Shown one piece after another: positions 1 through 6,345 of a DNA stretch of 7,992 nucleotides. A model generated the notes under the pieces. It did no database searches. It saw only the letters and a program-made list of their open reading frames with translations, and had not been told where the DNA came from. The translations under genes were made by a program, and so were the position numbers. The DNA is from Bacillota bacterium (GTDB taxonomy: Bacteria; Bacillota; Clostridia; Lachnospirales; Lachnospiraceae). Numbering within the stretch: position 1 is the first letter of the stretch; the number at the start of each line of letters is the position of its first letter. The stretch lies in assembly GCA_023419655.1 (NCBI GenBank), contig JAEZXP010000061.1, positions 1 through 7,992 on the forward strand, given 5' to 3'.

Positions 1-52
1 ACCCACGTATCTAGCTTGGAAGGCTAGTGTTCTACCATTGAACTACACCCGC
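1..52 (-). tRNA. tRNA-Gly(UCC), 3' part outside the window
   Basis: The reverse complement starts GCGGGTGTAGTTCAATGG and shows the acceptor 5' strand, a D-arm and a complete anticodon arm with loop CTTCCAA (anticodon UCC). The T-arm and 3' acceptor strand lie beyond position 1. It sits 58 nt downstream of tRNA-Pro on the same strand, with no promoter in between, so it is probably co-transcribed with it. Confidence 0.95.
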
Positions 53-110
53 ATATTATATCCTATTTTCAATTTTATATAACTTTTGCCATCAGGCTGT
101 CTCTGTTAAG

Positions 111-185
111 TCGGGGTGACAGGATTCGAACCTGCGACCTCTTGATCCCAAATCAAGCACTCTAGCCAAGCTGATCCACACCCCG
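111..185 (-). tRNA. tRNA-Pro(UGG)
   Basis: A complete 75-nt cloverleaf on the minus strand. The acceptor stem CGGGGTG/CACCCCG is perfect with discriminator A, the anticodon loop TTTGGGA gives UGG, and the T-arm contains GTTCGAATC. The 3' flank reads CTTAAC, so CCA is not encoded and must be added by tRNA nucleotidyltransferase. It is first in a tRNA-Pro/tRNA-Gly unit and is preceded by a leader of about 110 nt and a consensus promoter. Confidence 0.97.
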
Positions 186-200
186 ATATACAAATTCTTT

Positions 201-248
201 GGTACAGGTTATCATTAACTGTGGCTTCGGATGATATATTATTGTACC
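201..248 (-). other. Hairpin in the leader of the tRNA-Pro transcript
   Basis: An imperfect inverted repeat in the tRNA-Pro leader. The outer arms GGTACA (201-206) and TGTACC (243-248) pair perfectly, and inner arms TATCAT/ATGATA pair inside a small internal loop. It ends about 15 nt before the tRNA 5' end. It may be a precursor processing or folding element. It does not resemble a T-box or a tRNA, and its function is unknown. Confidence 0.4.
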
Positions 249-302
249 GCATACTGTGCATTTTCAAGGCTTTTAGCTCGCTCCAGCCGTGACGCAAGAT
301 TT

Positions 303-331
303 ATTATATAACAGCCTCCCCTTATTGTCAA
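303..331 (-). promoter_or_regulatory. Consensus sigma-A promoter for tRNA-Pro/tRNA-Gly
   Basis: On the minus strand a perfect TTGACA (326-331) and a perfect TATAAT (303-308) are separated by 17 nt. The expected start is near 296, giving a leader of about 110 nt before tRNA-Pro. A full consensus match fits a highly expressed stable-RNA gene. Confidence 0.9.
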
Positions 332-370
332 CATCTTTTTCTATCTTTTCTCGCCCATTTTTATATCTTT

Positions 371-856
371 TTACTCCTTACAATAGTTCAGAGTAAAATG
401 CGCCTTTCCTTCCTTATCGATATCCATGATTATAAATGTGGGTATCCTTCCTCTCTGCCTTGGCAAAGCAATGCTTCCCGGATTAATGGCCCAGACACTG
501 TCCTTTGTATCAATCATCGGAACATGGGTATGTCCAAACATAACGATGTCTGCCTGCCTTAGCTTAGCGGCCTCCTTAATCGGACAGGTATTAAAATATA
601 CCCCATATCGATGACCATGTGTAAGCATGACAGAATAATTGCCTATCTTAATCATTTTCTCACTAGGCAATCCGTTAAAGCGGTCATTGTTCCCGGAAAC
701 CATTTCTACCGGGCAAGGGGTAATGGATTGAATATATTCCTCATGACCTCCCAAATCTCCCAGATGTACCATCAAATCAATCGGACTGACTCTTTGTATC
801 GTCTGGAATAAATAATCATCCTTACCATGGGAATCACTTACGATTAGTATCTTCAT
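371..856 (-). CDS. YfcE/MJ0936-type metallophosphoesterase
   Basis: A 161-aa calcineurin-like phosphoesterase, predicted cytoplasmic, of the family whose members hydrolyse phosphodiester model substrates with divalent metal; the natural substrate is not established. All metal-site motifs are visible: D8-x-H10, G33-D34, GNND (55-58), TH-G-H (79-82) and GHTH (108-111), plus the usual NPGS (125-128). Length is normal for the family. The start at 856 has GGAGAG upstream at good spacing. It lies 15 nt after the RdgB gene and is last in the amidase-rdgB-phosphoesterase operon. The same pairing occurs in Bacillus subtilis as ysnA-ysnB, which suggests a shared nucleotide housekeeping role. No hairpin terminator is visible after the stop; a purine-rich stretch leads straight into the tRNA-Pro promoter. 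Confidence 0.93.
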   Translation of the reverse strand: MKILIVSDSHGKDDYLFQTIQRVSPIDLMVHLGDLGGHEEYIQSITPCPVEMVSGNNDRFNGLPSEKMIKIGNYSVMLTHGHRYGVYFNTCPIKEAAKLRQADIVMFGHTHVPMIDTKDSVWAINPGSIALPRQRGRIPTFIIMDIDKEGKAHFTLNYCKE

Positions 857-871
857 TATACTCTCCAGTAA

Positions 872-1474
872 TTAATTCATAGATATAAGCTCGGACAGAA
901 CCTCTTTCATCGCCTGCAAAGCCTTTGCTCGATGGCTAATCTGATTCTTTAGTCCGATAGGCATATCCGCTGTTGTACAATTATATTCCGGCAAATAAAA
1001 AATGGGATCATACCCAAATCCATTGGACCCGCTTATCTTCCCGGCAATATATCCCTCAATAATGCCTGTTCTTGTAATTATATTGCCATCAGGAAATGCA
1101 CAGGCAATGACACATACGAATCTTGCGCTTCGCTGTTCTTCTTTTGCATCCTTAAGCTGTTCTATAATGTAATTATTCTTTACCGAATAGGGTGTATTCT
1201 CTCCCATAAATCTTGCAGAATATATTCCCGGAGCTTTATCCAGATAATCCACCTCAAGTCCTGAATCATCCGCCAGGACAATCTCTCCGGTTAATCTGCA
1301 TATTGTCTCTGCCTTTATAATCGCATTTTCCTCGAAGGTAGTGCCATTCTCCTCAATGTCGATATCTATGCCTGCATCTTTTAATGATAGAAGCTCGATA
1401 TCCACATCCTTTAATATCTCTCGAATCTCATTCATCTTCCCCTCATTAGAAGTAGCAAATATAATCCTTTTCAT
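872..1474 (-). CDS. rdgB: XTP/dITP pyrophosphatase (RdgB/HAM1 family)
   Basis: A 200-aa non-canonical purine NTP pyrophosphatase. The family hydrolyses XTP, dITP and ITP to monophosphate and PPi, keeping deaminated purines out of DNA and RNA in the cytoplasm. Visible motifs are TSNEGK (8-13) at the N-terminus, EENGTTFEENA (41-51), the catalytic LADDSGLEVD (67-76), APGIYSARF (81-89), GFGYDPIF (152-159) and the base-recognition SHR (180-182). Length matches the family. The frame is open 33 codons further upstream, but that would overlap the amidase gene. The start at 1474 is chosen because the homologous N-terminus MKRIIFATSN begins there and GGAGA sits 6 nt upstream. It is the middle gene of a tight three-gene operon. 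Confidence 0.96.
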   Translation of the reverse strand: MKRIIFATSNEGKMNEIREILKDVDIELLSLKDAGIDIDIEENGTTFEENAIIKAETICRLTGEIVLADDSGLEVDYLDKAPGIYSARFMGENTPYSVKNNYIIEQLKDAKEEQRSARFVCVIACAFPDGNIITRTGIIEGYIAGKISGSNGFGYDPIFYLPEYNCTTADMPIGLKNQISHRAKALQAMKEVLSELISMN

Positions 1475-1480
1475 CTTGTG

Positions 1481-1485
1481 TCTCC
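1481..1485 (-). promoter_or_regulatory. Ribosome-binding site that fixes the rdgB start
   Basis: GGAGA on the minus strand, 6 nt before the ATG at 1474 and just after the amidase stop (1488-1490). It supports the 200-aa start over the longer upstream open frame. Confidence 0.8.
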
Positions 1486-1487
1486 AA

Positions 1488-2786
1488 TCATTCGTCGGCT
1501 GTCTGCGGCATAAGCTCTTCATAAGCGCACCAAATACCGTTATATATTCCTTGGGCAATCGCCTTCTGGCCATTCCTGCTCTTAATATATGTCAAATCAT
1601 TATTATTCGTCATATAACCGGCTTCAATAATGATGGCCGGTACTCTGGCGTTGCTAAGTATGAAGATATCCCCGTTCTTCATTTGTACAAGACCGCCATT
1701 CTTTAATGTTATGGCCTTCGATAGTTCATCACTGAATATTTTTGCCATATCCTTAATTTTTATATTCTTATACTCATCATTATAATAAAGAATCTCCGTC
1801 CCATTCACTTTGGTGGAATCATTGGCATTATTATGGATGCTAATGAAGAAATCACAATCCACATCATTCGCCAGTGTAACCCTAGGTCTTAAGAATAAGG
1901 TAGCATCCTCAAGCTTCGTGTAATAAACCTTAATATCATCCTTATCAAGAAGTTCCTTTAATTCCGATAATATCTTTAGATTAATCTCTTTTTCATATGT
2001 AAATTCATCCTTCGAGAGCGCACCAGGGTCTTTTCCGCCGTGTCCTGCATCGATTACAAGAATCTTATCATATACATCCCTTGGCCTCTTTAAATCTATA
2101 TAATAGTAATTATCATCCTCATAGACAATATGAACATATACATGATTAAGCTGTAGCAGAATCTCATCCACATGATACCCCGAATCCTCTGTCCGGCTTG
2201 TAATCTCAATTCCATTCACCGGGTCATTCCCGTAGTCCTTCGTTACTGAGGTCGTATAGGTTCCGTCCTTTTCCTGATTAATCGTTTCGGTTTCAGAATA
2301 AACCGGCTCTCCTACAAATACTTCTTCACCGTTTATCCTTCCTATAAAATCAACCTCCGTACTTTCCTCCATAAAGCCGGACAAAACTACCTTAAGATGC
2401 TTTGTAATATAAAGGTCCTCTAATTGAATCGTGAGGCTCTCTCCCCTGGGTTTTTTTATAACAAGATACTGCTCTCCCAGCTTGTCTACTATATCACTGC
2501 TGATGCCGTCTTTTGTTCCCATAAACATAAAACCGGATTTTCCTTCATCACCCTGCACATTTTCTTCGCTATTATTAGCATCCGCTATAATTTGAGGTTC
2601 TGTCTCATGGTATGACTTTCGAGTCTCACTTAAATCAGACACCGCAGAATCCAAAGCCACACCCTGATTATCACTGGCGGACATGGCTACCGCATTATAG
2701 TGCTTTATGCCATAGGACAGCATCATTACACCCAGCATTAATGCTACACTCTGAATTGCTGCTTTTTTTAACATTGTCTTTTCCAT
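1488..2786 (-). CDS. Membrane-anchored N-acetylmuramoyl-L-alanine amidase (Amidase_3)
   Basis: A 432-aa secreted or anchored peptidoglycan hydrolase that cleaves the bond between N-acetylmuramic acid and L-alanine outside the membrane. Residues about 7-26 are a positively preceded hydrophobic segment, either signal peptide or anchor. Residues about 35-90 are a polar Ser/Glu/Asn-rich linker, and about 95-235 a beta-rich region I do not recognise. The C-terminal Amidase_3 domain (about 241-425) has Zn ligands H249 (DAGHGGKDPGA), E265 (YEKE) and H318 (SIHNNAN), and catalytic E388 (IIEAGYM). All are intact, so it should be active. Start 2786 has GGGGGA 7 nt upstream; M5 is a weaker alternative. 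It is first in the operon with rdgB. Roles in cell separation, wall turnover or sporulation are all possible; the sequence does not decide. Confidence 0.95.
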   Translation of the reverse strand: MEKTMLKKAAIQSVALMLGVMMLSYGIKHYNAVAMSASDNQGVALDSAVSDLSETRKSYHETEPQIIADANNSEENVQGDEGKSGFMFMGTKDGISSDIVDKLGEQYLVIKKPRGESLTIQLEDLYITKHLKVVLSGFMEESTEVDFIGRINGEEVFVGEPVYSETETINQEKDGTYTTSVTKDYGNDPVNGIEITSRTEDSGYHVDEILLQLNHVYVHIVYEDDNYYYIDLKRPRDVYDKILVIDAGHGGKDPGALSKDEFTYEKEINLKILSELKELLDKDDIKVYYTKLEDATLFLRPRVTLANDVDCDFFISIHNNANDSTKVNGTEILYYNDEYKNIKIKDMAKIFSDELSKAITLKNGGLVQMKNGDIFILSNARVPAIIIEAGYMTNNNDLTYIKSRNGQKAIAQGIYNGIWCAYEELMPQTADE

Positions 2787-2837
2787 TGAGCTTTCCCCCG
2801 ATATATCGTGTCCTTCTTAAATTTTATGTATAATAAT

Positions 2838-2866
2838 ATTATATATGAATTCTATCTCATTAACAA
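2838..2866 (-). promoter_or_regulatory. Sigma-A promoter for the amidase-rdgB-phosphoesterase operon
   Basis: On the minus strand TTGTTA (2861-2866) and a perfect TATAAT (2838-2843) are separated by 17 nt. The start is expected near 2831, about 45 nt before the amidase ATG. Confidence 0.7.
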
Positions 2867-2928
2867 TGGGATTTTACTTATTTTATCTTATATTGTTGAA
2901 TAATATAGAATATTGCCACTGTTATTTA

Positions 2929-2957
2929 TTGCAATTTATTTTTAAAATCTATATAAT
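2929..2957 (+). promoter_or_regulatory. Sigma-A promoter for the alpha/beta hydrolase
   Basis: TTGCAA (2929-2934), a 17-nt spacer and a perfect TATAAT (2952-2957). The start is expected near 2964, leaving a 5' UTR of about 45 nt. It is divergent from the amidase promoter, with about 60 nt between the two -35 boxes. Confidence 0.75.
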
Positions 2958-3008
2958 GGAATCGTAACTTGTTCACATTGATTGTTAAGATGAATAGGGG
3001 ATATCGAT

Positions 3009-3929
3009 ATGAATGAAATCAGTTATGTAACAATCAAGCAGAATGACGGCTATATCACCAAGCTTACATATCTCAGCTGCAAAAAAAGACCAAAGGCAAG
3101 TATTTTGATTATGCATGGGATGGCAGAGCATCAAAAACGCTATTACACCTTTGCACAATACTTAGCCGACTCAGGATATGATGTATTTCTTTATGACCAT
3201 CGGGGGCATGGAACCGATAAAAAGTTAAATGAGCTGGGCTTTTTTTCATACGATAAGGGTTATCAGCTTGTGGTTGAGGATGCCATCACAGTAAGTGAGT
3301 ACATTGAACAGAATAACAAAAGCAGTAAATTCTTCTTATTTGGACATAGTATGGGTTCTTTAATTGCACGCAATGTAATCCAAAGCTATGACAAATATAA
3401 CGGTGTCATTTTATGCGGCACTGTATATCCTCCCAAGTTTATTATACGTTCAGGATTATTTATGACCGCTCTTGTAAAAAAAATAAAAGGGCCGAAATAT
3501 GTTTCCCCCTATCTTAACAGGCTGTTGTTTGGAAGCAAAAAATATACCATCTTAGCAAATAGAACTGCCTTTGATTGGCTGACAAGAAGCCATCCTGTGG
3601 TTGGAGCATATATGCATGATCCTTTTTGCGGCTTTATCTGTACCGCATCCTTTTATCATGACCTTTTAAAATTAACTGCTAATGCCGCAAATAAAAAATT
3701 AGTCCGTACCACGAAGCTTAATCTGCCTATATTCATAATAAGCGGTGAAAAGGACCCTGTGGGCGGTTATGGCAAGGATATAAAACGTCTGCTCTCTCTT
3801 TATAAAAAAATCGGTTTTACGAATATAACGCATAAGTTATATCCGGATTGCAGGCATGAATTATTAAATGAATTGAATAAAGAGGAAGTATATACAGATA
3901 TTGAGCATTGGATTTCTAAAAAAGTATAG
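3009..3929 (+). CDS. Alpha/beta hydrolase, monoacylglycerol-lipase-like (Hydrolase_4/S33 type)
   Basis: A 306-aa serine hydrolase of the lysophospholipase/monoacylglycerol lipase group; the substrate cannot be read from sequence, but short-chain or lipid esters are typical. Visible elements are the oxyanion region IMHGMAEH (34-41), the DHRGHG loop (63-68), the nucleophile elbow GHSMGS with S114, the acid D249 in GEKDP and the catalytic H283 in DCRHE. The triad is complete. A lid of about 140-235 separates the core halves. There is no signal peptide, so it is probably cytoplasmic. Start 3009 has AGGGG about 8 nt upstream. It is monocistronic, divergent from the amidase operon and convergent with the RNA methyltransferase across a shared terminator. 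Confidence 0.92.
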   Translation: MNEISYVTIKQNDGYITKLTYLSCKKRPKASILIMHGMAEHQKRYYTFAQYLADSGYDVFLYDHRGHGTDKKLNELGFFSYDKGYQLVVEDAITVSEYIEQNNKSSKFFLFGHSMGSLIARNVIQSYDKYNGVILCGTVYPPKFIIRSGLFMTALVKKIKGPKYVSPYLNRLLFGSKKYTILANRTAFDWLTRSHPVVGAYMHDPFCGFICTASFYHDLLKLTANAANKKLVRTTKLNLPIFIISGEKDPVGGYGKDIKRLLSLYKKIGFTNITHKLYPDCRHELLNELNKEEVYTDIEHWISKKV

Positions 3930-3953
3930 AGAAAACAGCATTACTAATATAGC

Positions 3954-3992
3954 AAAAAGCAGCGGAGCCTATCATTGGCTTGCGCTGCTTTT
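3954..3992. terminator. Bidirectional intrinsic terminator
   Basis: AGCAGCG (3958-3964) pairs with CGCTGCT (3983-3989), and inner AGCC (3966-3969) pairs with GGCT (3977-3980) around a 7-nt loop. TTTT follows on the plus strand and AAAAA precedes, giving a U-tract on the minus strand too. It serves both the hydrolase and the methyltransferase, which end 24 nt and 9 nt away. Confidence 0.9.
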
Positions 3993-4001
3993 AATCATTC
4001 A

Positions 4002-5150
4002 CTAATTTTTTTGTTTTGGAGGCCTTGGCCCCATATATTGATAAAGATATGTCTTCATCATACCATTATAAATTTTTCTATTCTTATCTGCTTTCTTTCC
4101 AATATATTTTTCTGCATGCTCATATCCCGTGATAATATAATAAGACCATGAATCCAGCTCACCAAATGCCTTACCGATTACCCTGTATAAATCCGGCAGG
4201 TTTTTCTGTTCCTCAATTCTTTCTCCATAGGGAGGGTTCGTTATAATAAAGCCGTACTTTTTGCTGCTGCTCAACTCAGAAACATCCTTTTGCTGAAAAT
4301 GAATCATATGGTCCACTCCGGCAAGTCTTGCATTCTGCCTGGCTGCCTTGATAATCTCCCCATCTATATCATAGGCTTGAATATTCATATCTATTTCACT
4401 AAGCTGCATATCCCTTGCCTCTTCCCTGGCTTTTTCCCATATATCATCGGAGAACAGATTGCTCCATGTCTCTGCAAGAAAGCTTCTTTTGATTCCCGGA
4501 GCGATTCTTGCACCTATAAGGGCCGCTTCAATCGGAATTGTACCGCTTCCGCAAAACGGGTCCACCAGAATACGGTCCCTATTCCAGGGAGAAAGCATTA
4601 TCAGTGCCGCTGCCAGAGTCTCTGTAATTGGAGCCTTACTGGTTAATTTGCGATACCCTCTGCGATGGAGAGATTCACCGGATGTATCCATGCTGACCGT
4701 AACCTCATCCTTCATAATCGTCACTCGAATTGGATAAGAACTTCCGCTCTCTTCAAACCAATCTACCTTATATATGGATTTCATTCTTTCTACAATGGCC
4801 TTTTTCATAATGGATTGGATGTCGGATGGGCTAAACAGCTTAGAATTAATTGAATTGGCTTTTGCAACCCAAAATTTTCCGTCCTTCGGTATAAATTCTT
4901 CCCATGGAATTAATTTTGTGTTCTCAAATAATTCATCAAAGGTTTCCGCTTGAAATGAAGCTACCTTCAGCAAAACTCTCTCTGTTGTCCTGAGAAACAT
5001 ATTCGCTCTTGCACAGGCGGCTATATCCCCGGCAAAGCTCACTTTTCCATTATCAACATTTGTTATTTCATATCCTAAATCATTAATTTCTCTTTTTAAT
5101 ACCGATTCTAAGCCAAAATGGCAAGGCGATATATATTCGTATTTGTTCAT
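4002..5150 (-). CDS. THUMP-domain SAM-dependent RNA methyltransferase (YpsC/RlmL N-half type)
   Basis: A 382-aa predicted large-subunit rRNA guanine-N2 methyltransferase. It matches the N-terminal half of gammaproteobacterial RlmL, which makes m2G2445 in 23S rRNA, and the stand-alone B. subtilis YpsC. Residues 1-45 form the small N-terminal domain, about 45-155 the THUMP RNA-binding domain, and LHRRGYR (161-167) is the family linker motif. The Rossmann methyltransferase domain follows, with SAM-binding DPFCGSGT (197-204), acidic D261/D263 and catalytic NPPYGER (305-311). The C-terminus is basic. The start is fixed by GGAGGAAACA directly before the ATG at 5150. The rhodanese gene lies 96 nt upstream on the same strand with no terminator seen between them. 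The specific target base is inferred from the family. Confidence 0.93.
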   Translation of the reverse strand: MNKYEYISPCHFGLESVLKREINDLGYEITNVDNGKVSFAGDIAACARANMFLRTTERVLLKVASFQAETFDELFENTKLIPWEEFIPKDGKFWVAKANSINSKLFSPSDIQSIMKKAIVERMKSIYKVDWFEESGSSYPIRVTIMKDEVTVSMDTSGESLHRRGYRKLTSKAPITETLAAALIMLSPWNRDRILVDPFCGSGTIPIEAALIGARIAPGIKRSFLAETWSNLFSDDIWEKAREEARDMQLSEIDMNIQAYDIDGEIIKAARQNARLAGVDHMIHFQQKDVSELSSSKKYGFIITNPPYGERIEEQKNLPDLYRVIGKAFGELDSWSYYIITGYEHAEKYIGKKADKNRKIYNGMMKTYLYQYMGPRPPKQKN

Positions 5151-5246
5151 TGTTTCCTCCGTGCTGTTATCCTGATTACAAGCATGTCATTGCTCTAATA
5201 GCATTGTACGGTTTATTATCTTCCCAGTCAATGCTTTTTAGACACC

Positions 5247-5546
5247 TCACACCAGTTTACCATGATATGCTCTTATGCCCCCATACATACTTTTTATATG
5301 GTATCCGTATTTCATCATGTCCCTGGCTGCCATAAGGCTTATATGACCTCTGTCACAATAAAATATTAACAGAGTATCCTTGTTTAAATTATCCTTTTCG
5401 TTTTCCAGATTTTTATAGGGTATGTTAACAGCCGATGGAATATGGCCTCTTATATAATCGTCTTTATCTCTTAAATCTATAATTAACACATTGGGCTGGT
5501 TAATATAATATATAACATCGTTTGCTCTGATTGTTTCAAAAGACAT
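5247..5546 (-). CDS. Single-domain rhodanese-like protein
   Basis: A 99-aa protein spanning one rhodanese fold. Visible elements are IDLRDKDDYIRGHIPSAVNIP (23-43, the conserved DxR..xxxGHIPGAxNIP block) and the active loop C64-D-R-G-H-I-S70, which gives the canonical CxxGxxS shape with the persulfide cysteine present. It ends with the usual MYGGIRAYHG block (88-96). Such proteins carry sulfane sulfur in the cytoplasm; the donor and acceptor are unknown here. The start at 5546 has GGAAG about 13 nt upstream, a rather distant site, but no other in-frame start fits. It may be co-transcribed with the methyltransferase 96 nt downstream. No convincing promoter was found in the AT-rich 5547-5717 stretch. 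Confidence 0.9.
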   Translation of the reverse strand: MSFETIRANDVIYYINQPNVLIIDLRDKDDYIRGHIPSAVNIPYKNLENEKDNLNKDTLLIFYCDRGHISLMAARDMMKYGYHIKSMYGGIRAYHGKLV

Positions 5547-5717
5547 GATTGTGCTGTCACTTCCTTTCCGATTGTAATAGAATAGCTCTATATTAAGTCT
5601 ATCAATATATTATATTCCGACAAAATATTTTTGATATTATAGATAAACCAATAAGAATTTTTATTTTATGATATATTTACTATATGTATTTTTTGCAATC
5701 TATGGTGCATAGTAAAT

Positions 5718-5745
5718 AAGGGCAGGCTATGATTAGCCTACCCTT
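5718..5745 (-). terminator. Hairpin terminator after the Asn-rich gene
   Basis: AAGGGCAGGCTA (5718-5729) pairs with TAGCCTACCCTT (5734-5745) with one mismatch and a 4-nt loop. It starts 17 nt after the stop of the Asn-rich gene. The following minus-strand tract is only moderately T-rich (ATTTACT), so termination strength is uncertain. Confidence 0.65.
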
Positions 5746-5762
5746 ATAATTACTGCCCCTGA

Positions 5763-6038
5763 TTAATAATTGTTCTCTGTATCATCCATGTCTCTAAATC
5801 TGTTTGTGGTATTTCTGGAATTAGAGTTATTACATCTGGTTCCTGTCGCATTGCGGCTCGTACCTGTTGTATAATTTGATGTGCCTGTATTATTTGTATT
5901 ATTGTTGGTATCCCTTACGGTGTTTTTTGTATTGTTACTGGTGTTAACATTTTTGCTGTTATTTCTTGACGTATCTGTTGTATTTCTTACATTTGATGTC
6001 CTGTTATTGCTGTTGCTGCTTCTGGAATTATTATTCAT
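5763..6038 (-). CDS. Asn/Thr/Ser-rich low-complexity protein, unknown function
   Basis: A 91-aa protein I do not recognise. Asn is 29 of 91 residues, Thr 19 and Ser 12, about two thirds together, with 10 Arg spread through the chain. There is no signal peptide and no hydrophobic segment. A three-copy heptad repeat is visible at 51-71 (TGTSNYT, TGTSRNA, TGTRCNN), holding the only Cys. The C-terminus differs: NRFRDMDDTENNY, acidic with aromatics. The frame is open 13 codons further upstream, but the start at 6038 is fixed by AGGAGG 6 nt away. It has a strong RBS, a candidate promoter and a hairpin terminator, so it looks like a real expressed monocistronic gene. A disordered coat-like or nucleic-acid-binding protein is possible; this is speculation. 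Confidence 0.75.
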   Translation of the reverse strand: MNNNSRSSNSNNRTSNVRNTTDTSRNNSKNVNTSNNTKNTVRDTNNNTNNTGTSNYTTGTSRNATGTRCNNSNSRNTTNRFRDMDDTENNY

Positions 6039-6044
6039 TGCTGG

Positions 6045-6050
6045 CCTCCT
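6045..6050 (-). promoter_or_regulatory. Ribosome-binding site deciding the Asn-rich gene start
   Basis: A perfect AGGAGG on the minus strand, 6 nt before the ATG at 6038. It shows that the upstream 13 codons of open frame are leader and supports that this low-complexity frame is translated. Confidence 0.85.
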
Positions 6051-6077
6051 AATATATAAAAATTGATATTGCAACAT

Positions 6078-6107
6078 TATTATCTGTTATTTTGATAGAA
6101 ATATTCA
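6078..6107 (-). promoter_or_regulatory. Candidate sigma-G-like promoter of the Asn-rich gene
   Basis: On the minus strand TGAATA (6102-6107), a 17-nt spacer and GATAATA (6078-6084). The sporulation sigma-G consensus is TGAATA-17/18-CATACTA, so the -35 is perfect and the -10 matches 5 of 7. A sigma-A reading (GATAAT with a poor -35) is the alternative. The start would be near 6071, 33 nt before the ATG. Confidence 0.4.
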
Positions 6108-6283
6108 TTCCAAATTTAAAACAGCAATTTGCATCATTTGCTCCGAACTTTTATTTCATGTTATATATTCCATATACTTCCATTAATTATGCTCTTAAAT
6201 GTTCCCTGGCAGATTTTATAATACTTTTTATGCATATTTCTGAAATATAATAATAATTTTCTGGATTTTCATTGATTTTAATC

Positions 6284-6312
6284 TTGCAATATGGAATCAT
6301 TTATACTATAAT
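6284..6312 (+). promoter_or_regulatory. Sigma-A promoter of the candidate small RNA
   Basis: TTGCAA (6284-6289), a 17-nt spacer and a perfect TATAAT (6307-6312). It has the same hexamers and spacing as the hydrolase promoter in this window. The start is expected at about 6318-6320, at the foot of a stem-loop. No open reading frame follows on this strand. Confidence 0.65.
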
Positions 6313-6316
6313 AATA

Positions 6317-6345
6317 AAGTGCTCAGATGTTTTTTCTGGGCACTT
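6317..6345 (-). terminator. Hairpin: likely terminator of the DUF1700 transcript and 5' stem of the small RNA
   Basis: AAGTGCTCAGA (6317-6327) pairs with TCTGGGCACTT (6335-6345), 11 pairs with one G-U on the plus strand, and a 7-nt loop. On the minus strand it is followed by TTTATTATTATAG, a plausible U-rich tail for the DUF1700 transcript about 105 nt past the stop. On the plus strand it would form the 5' stem of the candidate small RNA. Confidence 0.55.

Noticed and set aside
106..297. Open frame of 63 codons on the minus strand through tRNA-Pro
   Set aside because: It runs through the tRNA gene and its leader, with no convincing RBS.
1475..1573. N-terminal extension of 33 codons for RdgB
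   Set aside because: It overlaps the 3' end of the amidase gene, has no homologous sequence in the family, and a good RBS sits before the internal ATG at 1474.
4290..4853. Several plus-strand open frames inside the methyltransferase gene
   Set aside because: Antisense shadows of a well-supported gene, with no RBS or recognisable domains.
5547..5717. Promoter search upstream of the rhodanese gene
   Set aside because: Several TATAAT-like boxes exist, but none has a credible -35 at 16-18 nt. Nothing reportable.
5881..6066. Plus-strand open frame encoding a Leu/Val-rich hydrophobic peptide opposite the Asn-rich gene
   Set aside because: It is the mirror image of AAT/AAC/ACA-type codons, which read as Leu/Val codons on the other strand. 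It lacks an RBS, while the minus frame has a perfect one.
6039..6077. 13-codon N-terminal extension of the Asn-rich protein
   Set aside because: AGGAGG lies exactly before the internal ATG at 6038, and the extension has a different composition from the rest.
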